Positions 1 to 13,149 of a DNA stretch of 64,000 nt are shown one piece after another (within the stretch, counting starts at the first letter, position 1; each line of letters starts with the position of its first letter). The DNA lies in NCBI GenBank assembly GCA_009760885.1, contig CM019691.1, positions 32,612,814 to 32,676,813 on the forward strand. Direction: 5' to 3'. Source of the stretch: Achatina immaculata. Taxonomy: Eukaryota; Mollusca; Gastropoda; Stylommatophora; Achatinidae. The notes beneath the pieces were generated by a model. It saw nothing but the letters and a program-made list of their open reading frames with translations, had not been told where the DNA came from and searched no databases. Both the position numbers and the translations under genes were made by a program.

Positions 1-260
1 TTTAGCCCTGGCTCATATTTGTGAGGGGGGGGGTGTGTGTGTGTGTGTGTGTGTTTTTTCTAATTGTTATACTGCCAGCCTCTACTACTCATCTTGATGA
101 AAAATATGTCGTCATATAAAGTTTGCCAGTGATTACAAGTTTTAAAGCATGGCTTTATTTCCCTTTGGCCTTGGCTCATATTTTGTGTGTGTGTGATATG
201 ATGTATTTAAGGTTGAGTGAGAATGAAGGTGTTGATGTTATTGAGGACCTCTCTGTTGCA

Positions 261-3200
261 CTCTCTCTCTCTGAACCTTAAGTGCCCAGGGCACATGGGG
301 CTTCTGCAAGGGTTTTCCACAAATGCCCTCTATTGCTCAACATCCTTTCTGTTGTTCATGTCTCTTTTGGTCTACCCTTACTTCTGTTCCCCTGTGGTGT
401 CCATCTTAGTGCTGTTTTTGGTAGTGAGTTATCAGTCATTTGGAGCACATGTCCCAACCATCGCCAGCATCTTTCCTCAATAATTGTTGTCAGTGGCTTC
501 ATCTGCATTTCTGCCAACAAGATGTTATTTCTTATGGTGTTTGGCCAAAATATTTTTCTAATTCTTCATAAACATTTAGTCTGGAAAGAATTCAACTTGT
601 TTTCTATGGTTTTGGTGATTTTCCAGCATTCACTTCCATAGAGTAGTACACTTAGAACATTATTCTTAAATATCCTGATTTTTTTTATTTATACTTAGTT
701 TTTTTAGATTTCCATATAGTCTGCAGCACTGCAAAAGCCAGGTTTGCTCTAGTAAGTCTGCTGTTGATGTCCTCTGTGCTGTCTCCATTTTCTACTACTC
801 TACTGCCAGGGTATACAAATTCATTGACCTCCTCCACTAACTTGCTATCTACTCTGAGTACATTTCTGTTGTTCACATTTTGCTTCATTAACTTTGTCTT
901 TCCTACGTTGATCTTTAGTCCTATGTTGTTTGCATTCTGAGTTAGCTTGTTTATTTTATCTTGCATAGCTTGATAGTAGACAAATGTCGTCCGCAAAGTC
1001 AAGGTCTTCCAGCACTGTGTCAAGGGTCCATTGTAATCCTCTGCGTTTGTCTGATGTTGCCTCCTTCAGTCTACTGCCAAGATAAATAATGTTGGTGATA
1101 GTACACATCCCTGTTTCACTCCTGTTTGTACCCTAAAGCTGCTGGAGGTATGTTCTACACAGATCACTTCGCACTGAAAACCCTCATATAGGGCTTTGAT
1201 TACATTCACTATCTTATGGGGGAGGTCATGCCATCTTAGGATTTTCCACAGTGCATCTCTGTTGACACTGTCAAAGGCTTTCTAAAAATCTATAAACAAT
1301 GCATATGTTGTGCTATGCCAATAATTTGCTTGTTCTAATATTTACAAATATGTGGTCTATGCATGATCTTCCTTTCCTCCAAAGTTTTCCCTCAAGTGCT
1401 GGTACAATTCTGTTGATGATTATTCTGCAAAATACTTTACTGGTGAGTGGCAGTAGGGTAATGCCTCTCCAGTTCCCACAATCTCTGAGGTCACCCTTCT
1501 TTGGAAGTTTTACTATAAGTCCAGTTTTCCACTCCTCTGGAGCTTTTTCTAGATCCCAAATTTGTTGTAGTATCCAGCAGAGTTGTTTTGGTGTTTCTAT
1601 TTCTTCTGCTTTCAACATCTCAGCAGTCGCTTCATCTTCACCTGGTGCCCTGTCTAATTTTAGCTTATTTATTGCCTCCTTTACTTCATTTATTGTTATT
1701 GGTCCTGTATTGATGTTTAGTTCCGTTTTGCTTCAGGTATGTCTATTGTTTGTGCTGCTTGTGTTCTGTTTAGTAGGGTGTTAAAGTGTTCCCTCCATCT
1801 TTCAGTTTTTTCTTTCTCCACTGACCAGTTGTCCCTTATGTGTTCTTATTGCACTTTCACATCTTGTGCTGGAGTTACCTGTCATCTGCTTTGTGATTTT
1901 GTGTATCGTTTTCATGTCATTTGCATATGTTGCTTTCTCTGCTGCTTCTGCTAAGTTGTCATAGTATTGACGTTTATCTTGACGGCATGATTCCTTCACT
2001 TCTTTGTCTTTTTGTGCATAATTACTTAAAACTTGTTCTTTTAGCCGTTGTGATTTGGTGTTCAGTAATTTTTTCTTGATTTCTTTTCTTTGCTCTATCT
2101 TTTCCCATGTGGTCTTGCTTATCCATTCCTCTTTTTCTCCGTTTCCGATGTCCTAGCACCTCTTTTGGTGTTTCCTGTAGTGTTTTATTGAACTCTAGTA
2201 TGGGCATTTCTGCTTCGTCTTGTAGGACACTGAAGCGGTTCTTAAGTAGTGTTGAGAATTCATTTCTTGTTTGCTAGTCTTTCAGTTTTCTTGTATCAAA
2301 ACGTATCTTTCTGTGTTATCCGATTTTGGCTTCCTTAATTTTAGTTTTATTTTTGCTGCCAGAAGGTTGTGATCACTTCCTACATCTGCTCCTTTCCTTG
2401 CTCGCACATCTTGTAGTGACCGTTTCCACTTGTTGTTTATTAGTATGTGATCGATTTGGTTTTCTGTGGTTTTATCTGGGGACCTCCAAGTCACTTTATG
2501 GATGTTTTTATGTTAGAAAATTGTCCCTCCGATGGTCATCATGTTTTCTTCACAGAAACTGTACAGTCTTTCTCCATTTTCATTTATTTCTCCGATTTCT
2601 TCTCTTCCCATGATTCTTCTTCTATCTTCATTTCCCTCACCTACTTTTGCATTGAAGTCGCCCAAGATGAGTAGCATATCATGCTTGGGTATTGTTTCTA
2701 CTGTGGCTTGGAGCCTGTTGTAAAAATCTTCTTTTAATTCCTCTTCAGCTCTTTCTGTTTGTGCATAACAAACTATAATAGACAGCTTCGTGAATCTTGA
2801 GTTGAAGCGTGCATATAATAATCTCTCATTTATAGGGGTCCATTTCAGCAATGCTCTTGATGCTTATTTTGTTATAATCAATGCTACTCCTCCTTCATGA
2901 TGATCTTCTTTACCTGACCATATTATTGTATCTTCTGTGTGCTGTGTTGTTAATTTCCTTCTGCCTTGTCCTGTCCATATTGCTTCTTGTGTTCCTAGTA
3001 TGTCTAGTTTGTATCTGTGCATTTCCTTGATGGTTTGTGCTAGTTTTCCAGTCTGGTTAAGTGTTCTTACATTCCAGCTGCCTATTTGCATCTTGTGTTT
3101 AGGTTCCATGAGGTCTGCAGTCAGGCTGGGGACTTCCAGTGGGTGGCTTTCATCCACAACCTTCATGGGCATTTCTCCTTCCACCTGCATTTGTTTTTTC

Positions 3201-3350
3201 CCTTGCTTCTGTTTCTGTAGCAGTCTGATAGTTTTTTTACCAGATAGGGTTGCTGGCCCTATGCCGAACCCTCCTTAGTCGCCTTTTACAATCATGCATG
3301 GTAGGGTACAGTGGTTCTATTCTTTGCAGATCCTGGGTACCACACAGGGG
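261..3350 (-). mobile_element. LINE-A copy 1, RTE-like non-LTR retrotransposon, near full length, defective
   Basis: Read on the minus strand, this has an apurinic endonuclease-like domain (WNVRTLNQTGKL near 3080, LILGDFNAKVGEG near 2650, GSDHNLL near 2370). A reverse transcriptase region follows (PKKGDLRDCGNWRGITLL near 1480; GLKINVGKTKLM near 920). The element ends in a (GA)n tail at 261-274. The endonuclease resembles the RTE-type proteins often annotated as craniofacial development protein 2-like. A direct repeat, ctgttgcact, flanks it at 253-262 and 3351-3360. The 5' end matches the 5' end of copy 2 near 40082, so this copy looks close to full length (about 3.1 kb). The reading frame is broken at several points, so it is not autonomous. 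Confidence 0.9.
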
Positions 3351-3786
3351 CTGTTGCACTAGTGATGAATATAATTTCTTGGTCAGATTTTGTAATGAGC
3401 TTTCTGAATGAGGTGTCATGTTTATAAATCACATCTAGGTTGGTTAGTGCTAATTGTGTCCTGGATTGTAAGCTAGATACAACAGTCAGATTTTATTTCT
3501 TATTTTTCCTATTGGTGTCCATATGCTTGGGGATTGTCATTTGGCAAAAACCGCTCTCTCTTTGGCTCCAAGGCCTATATTTTCAGCCAGTTATGTCTTA
3601 CGTGAATGAATGATTTGTTTGGTTGTATGCATCTTTCCTGGAATCTCCTGTTACCAACCTGATATTGTGGGAATTCATGAATTAATCTACAACTGTGATA
3701 GTTTGAGAGAGTTCTAGCTTCTTGCAGAATCTCTTGTGCTTGTATGTTCATGTAACAGATTTTTTTTACTCCATCACATAATTAGG

Positions 3787-3945
3787 TCTGTTATGATCTG
3801 AATGACTGACTGATATGTCTTCTGTTATGATCTGTATGACTGACTGATGTCTTCTGTTATGATCTGAATGACTGACTGATGTGTCTTCTGTTATGATCTG
3901 TATGACTGACTGATGTGTCTTCTGTTATGATCTGAATGACTGATA
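3787..3945. repeat. 34-bp tandem repeat, about 5 copies
   Basis: The unit tctgttatgatctgaatgac is followed by tgactgatgtgtct. Units alternate between gaatgac and gtatgac, which suggests a 68-bp higher-order period. It lies in the 3361-4289 stretch, where I see no gene. Confidence 0.85.
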
Positions 3946-4289
3946 TTATCTGAACTTAGTTTACAGACAGATAAAATGATTTAAAAACCATTTATGGATA
4001 TTCTAATGAACATTCTAACAAAGCATCTTAACAGATATCTTATGTCCTAATCAGGTATCATCTTTTGGTTTGTAGAGAGCAATATTTCAGTTCTCAGAGA
4101 TTATATTTGTGAAAATAAAATCTTATGTTAACATTGCCTGAGTTCAGCATCAAACAGCATGAACCCATTTTGAGAGGTTGGGGGAGATTTTACTTGAAGT
4201 ACCATTTACTGACAGTCATCACTGCCTGGTATATGCCTTAAAGATATTTCGGATACTTTGTCCATGATTTATAAGAATTACTGCGTTTT

Positions 4290-5010
4290 TGATTAAGTAG
4301 TGGTTTGTATAGCAAATTGAATGATGCATGCAAAGAACACAATATGAAAATTAGCCTAGGCAGAACAGAAATCATGACCATCACAAGAGTAGACACACAA
4401 ATAAACATTACACTGGAAAAACATACTATGAAGCAAGTAACGGATTTCAGATACCTCGGAAGCATTTTCTCAACGAAAGTAAAAATAGACATAGAGATCG
4501 AAAACAGATGTAACAAAGCGAACCAATTATTGGGCAAATGGCTCCCATAACAAGCATGTCTCACTGGAAACCAAAAGAACTATCTATAAGACAATCTTCA
4601 TACCAACTTTGTGCTACCAATGCCAGGCATGGACGCTGACAGCAAAAGACAAAAGGAAAATTACAACAGCTGAAATGAGATTCTTTAGAAGAATTCTTGG
4701 AATATCAAGAATGGACAGAATTAGAAATGATGTCATTAGAAATAAAGTAGGAGTCGAACCCGTTCTGAACTATATTAAAAAACAGCAAATAAAATGGTTC
4801 GGTCATGCATCACAACTACCAACAGAACGTGTACCAAGAGAGCAATGTTTTACAGACCACACAAAGGCAGAGGAAAGGGCTGCCTATGCAAACGATGGAC
4901 CAATGGTATAGCAGAGTCTCTGAACATCTCAGTGTACAAAGCCAACGGGCGAGCCATTGGGAGCAATTGCACTTCACCTCTACACCTAGCAGTAAATGAG
5001 GGAAGGACAA
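4290..5010 (+). mobile_element. LINE-C copy 1, 3' fragment of a non-LTR retrotransposon
   Basis: Pieces in different frames read as the C-terminal part of a LINE reverse transcriptase: VTDFRYLGSIF near 4440, IENRCNKANQLLGKW near 4500, CYQCQAWTLTAKDKRKITT near 4612, NYIKKQQIKWFGH near 4770. The frame shifts near 4550 and 4860. There is no RT catalytic core, so it is a 5'-truncated fossil. The end near 5010 is estimated from loss of the protein pattern. Confidence 0.8.
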
Positions 5011-5807
5011 GACGAGGGTTTGTCAGATGTTTTTTCTCAGTGTTCATTTTTTTGTTTTTGTAAATAACGCATTTGCTGTTGAAAATGTGACTGGCTGACA
5101 TCTTAGAATCCACATTAAAACTGCTAGTTTCAATGCTGAGTTGCATCATGGAGATGGCTCAGATAAAACAGCAGCTTCTATTGTAGACTCCATTTCTACA
5201 TTCCATTTTTCAGAAGAGCAAAACTTATTAAGCCTGTACTGGTTTGGTTTTTTTTTTTGACAGATGTTTACTGTCCAAGAAATAATCCCATTTTATTGAA
5301 GTTGTGAAGAAAATCTCTCATACAAAGACATGATCGATGATTTTGTTTTTGTTTTCTTTCCTCTGGGTGGAGAATGATGATGATGCATGTTGGGTTGGTT
5401 TTAAATTCAAAATTTCAACCATTCATATAATTTGAGTTGTAATTAATGTACTAAGTTATAGTCATTTTCTGACATTTTTTCCTGCAGTTTACAGGCAAAA
5501 GCTTATGATGAAGATATTTTAACAGCCTGAAATATTTTTTTACCTATTTAGTTTTGTCTCAAAACGAGAATGTTACAGCACAAAGAAAAACTGGGCTTGC
5601 AATAAAAATTTATGGTTAAAAAAGGTTTTTTTTTTAAAAAAAAAAAAGATTTACATAGTTACGTCTGTATAATGAATTCAGTTTGAGTAATGTACTTTTT
5701 TATTATCAGACTTTTCCCTTTAATTTATATGAATTAAAAAATACATATCCTGTCATACCCTGAATGAAATTGTTATTCTGTGAATATTAGTGAAGTGTGT
5801 GTGCGTA
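5011..5807. other. AT-rich non-coding DNA
   Basis: No convincing coding, RNA or repeat signal. On the minus strand an AATAAA-type motif (ttttatt near 5291) could be a distal polyadenylation signal for WIPF, but it is more than 11 kb from the WIPF stop codon and I cannot support the link. Confidence 0.4.
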
Positions 5808-6127
5808 CGGAGTGTCCATCAATTATTCACCTGATTAATACCAAAATATGAAAAATACAAAACGTGGATCTTTCTTGAATTCTTTCCTATACACATAGCA
5901 GGAGGTTTTGTTTCACAACCACAAGACACACTGCCTTTTCTTGCATGGTTGCCATTTTTACTGTTTTGCTGCAATGCATGATAGTACAGAGTGTTGCCAA
6001 CCTCAAGGACAAAAATTTCTGATGTTGATGTTACTACAATCTGACTCTTATTACACTTGATTGCAATGTTTTTCTTTTTTTATATGATGGATGACAGTTA
6101 TCAGATGAATAATTTACAGACACCCTG
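5808..6127 (-). mobile_element. TA-flanked MITE, mariner-type
   Basis: The termini cggagtgtccatcaattatt (left) and cagggtgtctgtaaattatt (right end, reverse strand) form imperfect inverted repeats of about 26 bp. TA dinucleotides flank it at 5806-5807 and 6128-6129. The 320-bp length and TA flanks fit a non-autonomous Tc1/mariner element. The minus strand has a short open stretch beginning MATMQEKA near 5960 that could be the remains of a transposase N-terminus. Confidence 0.7.
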
Positions 6128-8281
6128 TATAATGAATTCAAAAAGCTTGATATGACTTTCAAATGCAGTGCTGGCAGATATCTGTAAAACTGACACATAC
6201 TCAAATCAAACATTTCAAGACCACATGATGCACAAATCTGAATGCTTATATTGTCCAAAATGTAATTAATTTGCATGTATCTGTATGCACCAAAACAAAA
6301 AAAAAATGGGAATTACAGTAGAAAGATCATAAGCCAGGCTCAAGATATGTACAAACAAAATACAAAAAAAAAAAAAAAGGATATGAACATTACACAGCTT
6401 TGCTCACATCTTCAATATCCATAAAAAAAAAAGTTTAGGATAAAGTAACAATTTTAAATCTCTTACTCCATGACCATTCATTATGCCCGTAACAAAGTGA
6501 TACATGTCTGAGAAAATTATAATCTCATTCTGACAACCCTTCATATTAGATCATTTTACACAGAACCCACAAAACTACTGCAGGAAAAATAAAATGCCAG
6601 AGGAAAATAACTCTACTTGCTTCTAGAAATGTCAGCAATTATGCAAATCTTAGGTTTAAAACTACGCACTGGCTATATAATACAGTGTTCTCTGTACATG
6701 TGGTGATAATTTCTTCATTAAAAAAAAAGACCTCATCAAGTTAATAAATATATTACAGAGGTGCAGATATAAATGAATGTGAGATATTTCTTTGTTTCAC
6801 AAAGGGAGACTTCGGTCTGAGGATTGTGCTCAATAATATTGTACTAAAGCCTCACCTGAATAAGTCATGTAGGGAAAGGGACTTAAGTACAAAACTCTCA
6901 GTGACTCTCAAAACTTCAGTGTGCCAGAAGGATGTGGCTTTATGTTCAGAAATTCAGCAGGAAAATTTCAAAGAAATCACAAAGTAACATTTCTGACCTG
7001 AGATTAACATACAGATTTAGAAGTCTGAAATTTAACATCTCCACTGCAGAGAAAGTACTCCTTGAAAATATTTTTAAAAATTATCCCAGAAGCATTTAAA
7101 GAAAATATCCACACTCAATAGTAGATTTGATTGCTTCAATCACAAATACTAATGTTAGTCAACAAAGTATTTCAGGTGCCAAGGCATATATTAATGCCAT
7201 ACTCATTAAATGACATTCTTTATAGATCAATGACATTCTTCAACGTTATTTTCTCACACTTCCAGACCAAATTCTCAAACATGTTTGTTGTTAAATGTTT
7301 AGAACAACTTCTTTTTCAACCACCATCTTGAAGTAAATTTTATTTCAATAAATGATATTTCTTAAAAAAAAAAACAAATGCCATCACATGGCTAAGAATT
7401 GTGGTAATTCATCACATATATGTCACTTAGTGAGTTCCTAAGTTTGAAATAAAAAAACTGAGCCTCTAGCAGTAAATTAACAACTCAAAAGACACACAAG
7501 AAATAATAAAGCAAACTGGAACAAAATAGTGATATGAAACAGCATGTCACAAAATGTGATCAGTGCACCATTATCTGTTTAAAAAAAAAAAAAAATCTTT
7601 AACAGTGTACTGAAGAAGACATTCTGAGCTACAAGTTTCAGCTTTCACTTCACATCGTGAAGACTTTATCTGGGCTCACATCTGGCACAAATAACTACGG
7701 CTTGTTTGAATGGTCTAGCGCCAGCTCAGGATGTCTTCTTACAACCCAACCCCATCCCACACAAATAAAAATAAAACCATTCTGCACAAATCATACAAGA
7801 TTATTCTGAAATGAAAACCCTTCCCTTCCAGCAATTCAGTTCATCCATGCATCAAACTCAAAACCTGATACCTGCCCCGGGAAATTCTCACACTAGCATC
7901 CCTGTTATACAGGTGTATGTACTTACATGCAAGAGAACAGTCAGTGACAAGAGAGTAATACAAGATGATAAAAGACTATGATTTGGCACTCTTGCATAAT
8001 TGGAAGATCTCAGTGCAGGTTCCAACATAACAGACGACTCCACCACCCCTTGTTTCATCAACAAACCTCTACTCAATTCACTATCTAAATTTTTTTTTTT
8101 ATTTTTGGCCTGAATGTCACATTATCAGTCTTTATAAAACTAAAAAGTTATTTATCTTAATCTTATATCCTTCCCATGCCGTTAAACATCACTATGTACA
8201 AAGTAGTTCGCCAATTTTAAAGTTATTTATTTATAGGAAATCTTTTTGTACATTTTACTAGCAAAGCTACAACCTTCCATC
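6128..8281. other. AT-rich non-coding stretch downstream of WIPF
   Basis: Many poly(A)/poly(T) runs and no coding pattern in any frame longer than chance. A 26-bp segment at 8167-8192 recurs at 61952-61977 and contains cttcccatgccg, the terminal motif of the piggyBac-like elements at 14376 and 23198. It may be a solo terminal fragment. Confidence 0.4.
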
Positions 8282-8470
8282 AAGTTTCCCATGATGCCAC
8301 ATACTACCACCACCTCCTGTGCTGATTTTAAGTTTCCCATGATGCCACATACTACCACCACCTCCTGTGCTGATTTCAAGTTTCCCATGATGCCACATAC
8401 TACCACCTCCTCCTGTGCTGATTTCAAGTTTCCCATGATGCCACATACTACCACCTCCTCCTGTGCTGAC
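8282..8470. repeat. 48-bp tandem repeat, 4 copies
   Basis: The unit starts aagtttcccatgatgccaca and ends tgtgctgatttc. The copies are almost identical. Because 48 is divisible by three, both strands show short open frames with 16-residue repeats; these are by-products of the repeat. Confidence 0.9.
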
Positions 8471-10433
8471 TTTTAACTGTTAAGTTCTTACTTTTTATTT
8501 CAGTAAAAGTAACGAGTTATGTTTCATTAGTGTTAATATATATATATTACATACATATAAATGATATGTACAAGTCGTGTACTTGCGTACAAAAAGCAGT
8601 AAGCTTATGGTCTCTTTCTTTTTAATCCTAAAGCTGCTGTTAGTTACCACAGATCACTGCAGTGCTCTCCCCTCAACCTCATTTTAAAAAATCCTGACAT
8701 TCTAGAGAGGGAAAAAAAAAAAGCATGCCCTAGCAGGATAAATATCCAGCCAGTACACTGCTCTGGTGGAACTCCCCCTCCTTTTCTGTGTTGTTTTGTA
8801 GGGGGCGGGGGAGGAGGCAGAAGTAGCACAGCCCGTAGTAGATGGAAACAAAATGGTTACACAACGGGGGGCGGTGAGGCAATGGGAGAAATAGTTTTCC
8901 ACCACCTTACAAGATTTCTGTTGGAGGCTCAGCTACTTTACCACATCCTTTCTCAACCCTTTTTTTTCAACAAATCTTGTGGGGGTGTGTGGTGTCATTT
9001 GTGAGTGGAGAGGGGAGTCGATACAGCCAGCCTACCTTGAAATTTTCATGTCTCATTTAAACCACCATATAAAAAACTATTACATCTATGGTTCATGCAC
9101 GTTAGTGTGATCAGTAATTTATTCATATAATAATTGTCAGTACTCTTAACAAGAGAGTTAATGGCCACTGGCATCATGCTGTGCACTATGTTCAAGAGAC
9201 TTTATTTTCTTATTTTGTATTTTTCTTCAACCATGATCTTTCATAGAACCCCAGCTCAGACAGCCTTACCTACAGACATGTTTCACACATTTCAAAGTAT
9301 CATACACTATAATACTGCTTGTATGTTGGGTTGTGTTTATTTTTTTCTTCCCGACACTGATAGTTACATAAAACAAATTTATGTTCCTGCTCCAAGAAAT
9401 ACAAACCAAATATTATAAACATCACTAAGCATGGGTAATGAATATAATCATGTAATGCCTATGTGAAATTTTCCATGTCCATGCACTGCCTATAAAAATG
9501 TGACTAAAACAGCTCTCAAATATCCCACCCACTTTAGAAAAACAGTTACATAACAGACCTGGCCCACACTTGATGGCTATAAAAGTTCATGACAGTCAAC
9601 AAGGAAGTGAAATTCTTTTAACACCACAAAATCAACACAGGAAAAAAAAAAATTTTTTTTTCATATCAGCTTCCTTAACTGTGTTTAACAGAAAAAAAAA
9701 TCAGTGCAAAATACTCAATGTACACCTGCAGTTTTCAACACACTGGAACAAAAACACTACAGACACAAGTTGACTGTACATGTTCATCATAAACCATCTG
9801 TTACCAACACATGATCTGGAAAGTATGTATATACATTATATCTGCCAGTCAGCTATAAACACCTTGTATATCTGAGCTCATGAAGTATGAGTTAAAAATA
9901 CATTCACACACACAAATCACTCAAGAGACAAGCATTCCATTACTTCCTCAAAGAAAAAAATCAATTAACATGGAATGCCTACATCTCTCTGCTTTAGATG
10001 TCATACTGGAGATGCACATTACAGTATAGTTTACACATAAAAAAACACTATTACAGTATTTTTTAAATTTAAATTATGTAAAATTAAATATTGTCAAAGT
10101 ACATCAGGAACTATCAGTGTGTTTTCCAGGGTAACTAGTGCATATTATTTACAATAACAAGACAGAAAAAAATCATTTCTTAAATGTTAAATAACATCTG
10201 TTCTGTCAGGCAGGACACTCAAATCATTGAAATTTGTGAAGACTGAAAAAAAAAAATAGAAGTATCAAAATAAAACTGCCAAACAGCAAAAACAAGGACT
10301 GTATGGCACTAGTAAAATGAGTTAAAAAAAAACTTTAATTAAAAAGTCCCAAATATTTCAAGTCTTTTAACAGATCCTGGGCATGCAAAGTATGATAATG
10401 ACATGTAAAATTAAAAAACTGACAATGCTTAGG
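8471..10433. other. Non-coding AT-rich DNA
   Basis: Nothing recognisable except a G-rich tract (gtagggggcgggggaggagg near 8800) that could form a quadruplex. The proline-rich minus-strand frames at 8644-8905 come from that tract. Confidence 0.4.
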
Positions 10434-10690
10434 CCAGGGTTTCTCATCAACTTTTTAACGATTCCACATCTTGAGAAACCTGAACAATATTTTCTATACA
10501 GCAGAGAACCCATAAAAACAATTTCTCAAATCCTATGAGCCTTTGCTAATGTGATCACCCAAAGCTGAATTATATTTAAGCCCCATGACTACCTGGTTTA
10601 TAAGCCCCATCACTACCTGGTTTATAAGCCCCATCACTACCTGATTTATAACATGAAGCTGCAAACTAATACTTGTTGAAAGTCTAGCAC
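10434..10690 (+). repeat. Dispersed repeat, copy 1 (possible hAT-type MITE)
   Basis: Starts ggccagggtttctcatcaac and contains tcaaatcctatgagcctttg. It matches in order the segment at 12015-12290. A start of the CAG-g-tTTCTCA type is seen in hAT non-autonomous elements. I found no matching 3' terminus or 8-bp duplication. Confidence 0.4.
10577..10650. repeat. 24-bp tandem repeat, 3 copies
   Basis: Unit ataagccccatcactacctg plus gttt, repeated three times inside the dispersed repeat. The related segment at 12160 has only one copy of this block. Confidence 0.8.
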
Positions 10691-12014
10691 ACAACATTAA
10701 AATCTGATCTTCTTCCTTCTAAATCAGACAATTACAGTCGAAAGAACTGATGAACTATGAAGTGTAAGGTGTATAACCCAATGCAAACACAACAGCTCCC
10801 TTGGAACAATGCAGAAGCTGTGGCACTTTAGAACTTGACAAAACATATAAAAAAAAAAACATCTTCCAAGGCGCTGAAACAAACGCAGCCATATCTCAAG
10901 AAATAGCGATGTTAATTAAACTGAAGTGGCAGACGCTGTTACTGTTAACAAGTTCATGATAGGCAATTAAGCAACTATTCTTCTTAGGTCATGACACACA
11001 ACTGTATCCTCCATCACTCAAGCACTCAGCATGGTTTGTAATGTAATGCTCTTTGAAACATACAGAAATAATCTGAAACAAAAGTCACATGACATTTTCA
11101 AGCATGAAATGCTATGCCTTGGAACATTTGATAAGGTTACTGACAACAAGTGTGAAGAAAACTGGTGAGCATCATATACAGAGCTATGTACATGGAAAAA
11201 AAAAAACACAGACACATACAAACTGTTCCAGTATGCCCAGGAAAGTAAACTATCAGCTACCTGCAGCAAAGCAAATCATACAAATTACATGCCCTACTAA
11301 CCGCATCTGTAAAACTATAAACATGCACTGCAACACTACAAACAAAAATACAGGTATCCACATGTAGGCCTTTTCAAAAACTTGTGACTTTTTCTTCAGC
11401 AGCTCACTTTTTCAGTGTTTGCAAAAATATTTTATCTTTTTTTATCATAGTTCTCAAAAGAATGAAATCAATAATAAAACATGCAAAAACTAAGCCACAT
11501 TCTAGCAAAACGAAGAACTTTCTATGTAAGACACCTACAGCTATGCATATCAGAAAACAAGTACTAATAATCTACACTGTGCTCATCTTAAGAAAAAGGA
11601 GTAAGTCAATGACAATAAACAGACCAATACAAAGCTCTGAAGAATGTTGACAACAGGTAAGAAGGAAAACAAAATTTAATTTAAAGCTGTAAGATGCAAA
11701 CGTGTAATGAGAAGTGGACTTGAAACACTGCAGTAGCAGCGAAAGATGAAAAGTGGCAAAGTAAGGCCAAGAGAGAGAATAATGGACATTGTGACAATAT
11801 GATGGAAAATCTCCAGCTGTGCTAATGCAAACATCAAAGATCAAGATCTGTGGAAAGGACTCATCAACTTGACACCCCACCAAGGACACAGCTTGGTAAA
11901 ACGTCCAGTGCATGTTTTAATACATTTTCACACACACACACACAAGTATATCGAACTAACCAAAATGTGAATGTCAACACAGTGAACAATTAAAAGATGA
12001 AAGAAGGACTGCTT
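10691..12014. other. Non-coding AT-rich DNA
   Basis: Scattered short open frames on both strands with no recognisable domain. Ends in a short (CA)n tract near 11930. Confidence 0.4.
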
Positions 12015-12290
12015 TGGCCAGTGTTTCTCAATTTATTAACATAACAAATTTATATATTTTGACAAGCAATATTATACCCCAAGTGACCTTGACCACACTT
12101 CCTTTCAAATCCTTTGAGCCTTCACTAATATGACGAGTCACATTTGAACTATATTTATGCCCCATCACTTCCAACTTTGTGAATAACCACATGAACCTGT
12201 AAATCATCATCTATTCTACACTCTAACCCAATTCAGCATTCACAATTGATCTTCTTACTTTAAATAAATCAAATAAAACACACATTATAT
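12015..12290 (+). repeat. Dispersed repeat, copy 2
   Basis: Starts ggccagtgtttctcaattta and shares tcaaatcctttgagccttca and tatttatgccccatcac with the copy at 10434, in the same order and orientation. Confidence 0.4.
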
Positions 12291-13149
12291 GTTTTGCTAC
12301 ATAACACTGAGCAAAGGGCAATGAGACTGCCCAGTTGTCTTAAATGATTGACCTGGGCTGCAAAGTTAGTATTTTGTTAAATATTTCATTAATCTGACAA
12401 TCTAGAAAAAAAAACTGGAATACATAAAAAAAAGAGGGAAAAAGAAATATTTAAATTAAAAAGCCAAGCAACATATAGATAATCTTGGCCATAAAATCTG
12501 GTGACTTCATTTCCAACAACTCTGGCACTGTTGGCACTAATCAATCAAACAATTGGTCAGAACACAAGATTTTTTACTATCAAAACCATAGCAGCACTCA
12601 TAAACTATTAACTTTCTGTCATTGCCTGTCTCCAAACACAAGTTTTCAACCAATTTCCCCTATGCTTTCATGTTTTTTTTCTGTTATGTATAACTAACAA
12701 AATCTTGTTACATAACTGATCATGTCTAATCAGCAGGATGTAAATTCTGTGACACTGGGAGTTTGAAATTATTAGCAGTTTTATACTGTACATTACAGAA
12801 TACAGCCTGTAACATTCTAAAGCAAAAGAAAACATTCATCTCTCTCCTAAACAATAGCACACTAGAAGGCTGTTTTTCTTTCAAGGCTGATGAAAAACAT
12901 CATGAAAGAAAGAGGATTCCCATCAGCAGCAAATTAAATTTATCAATTCTACTTACAACAAATCACCAGTAAGTGACCAGGTTCATAAAAAAAACATGGA
13001 TAATGTCATGAATGATGGCAGGTTTCATTAAAATGGTGACAATCTTTGCCTAGCAATTGTGACAAAATACAAGTAAGTAATAAGACATTTTAATCAGCCA
13101 ATCAGCAGGCCAGGGCAATTCTCCAGGCCTGAAGGTCAGTGGGGGATGT
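12291..13149. other. Non-coding DNA
   Basis: No supported feature; AT-rich with short A runs. Confidence 0.4.

Noticed and set aside
3237..3419. Host exon at the 5' end of LINE-A copy 1
   Set aside because: The same sequence occurs at 39960-40082 as the 5'UTR of another LINE-A copy.
8644..8905. Proline-rich minus-strand frames resembling a second WIP-like start
   Set aside because: The proline run comes from a short G-rich tract; there is no WH2 motif or splice context.
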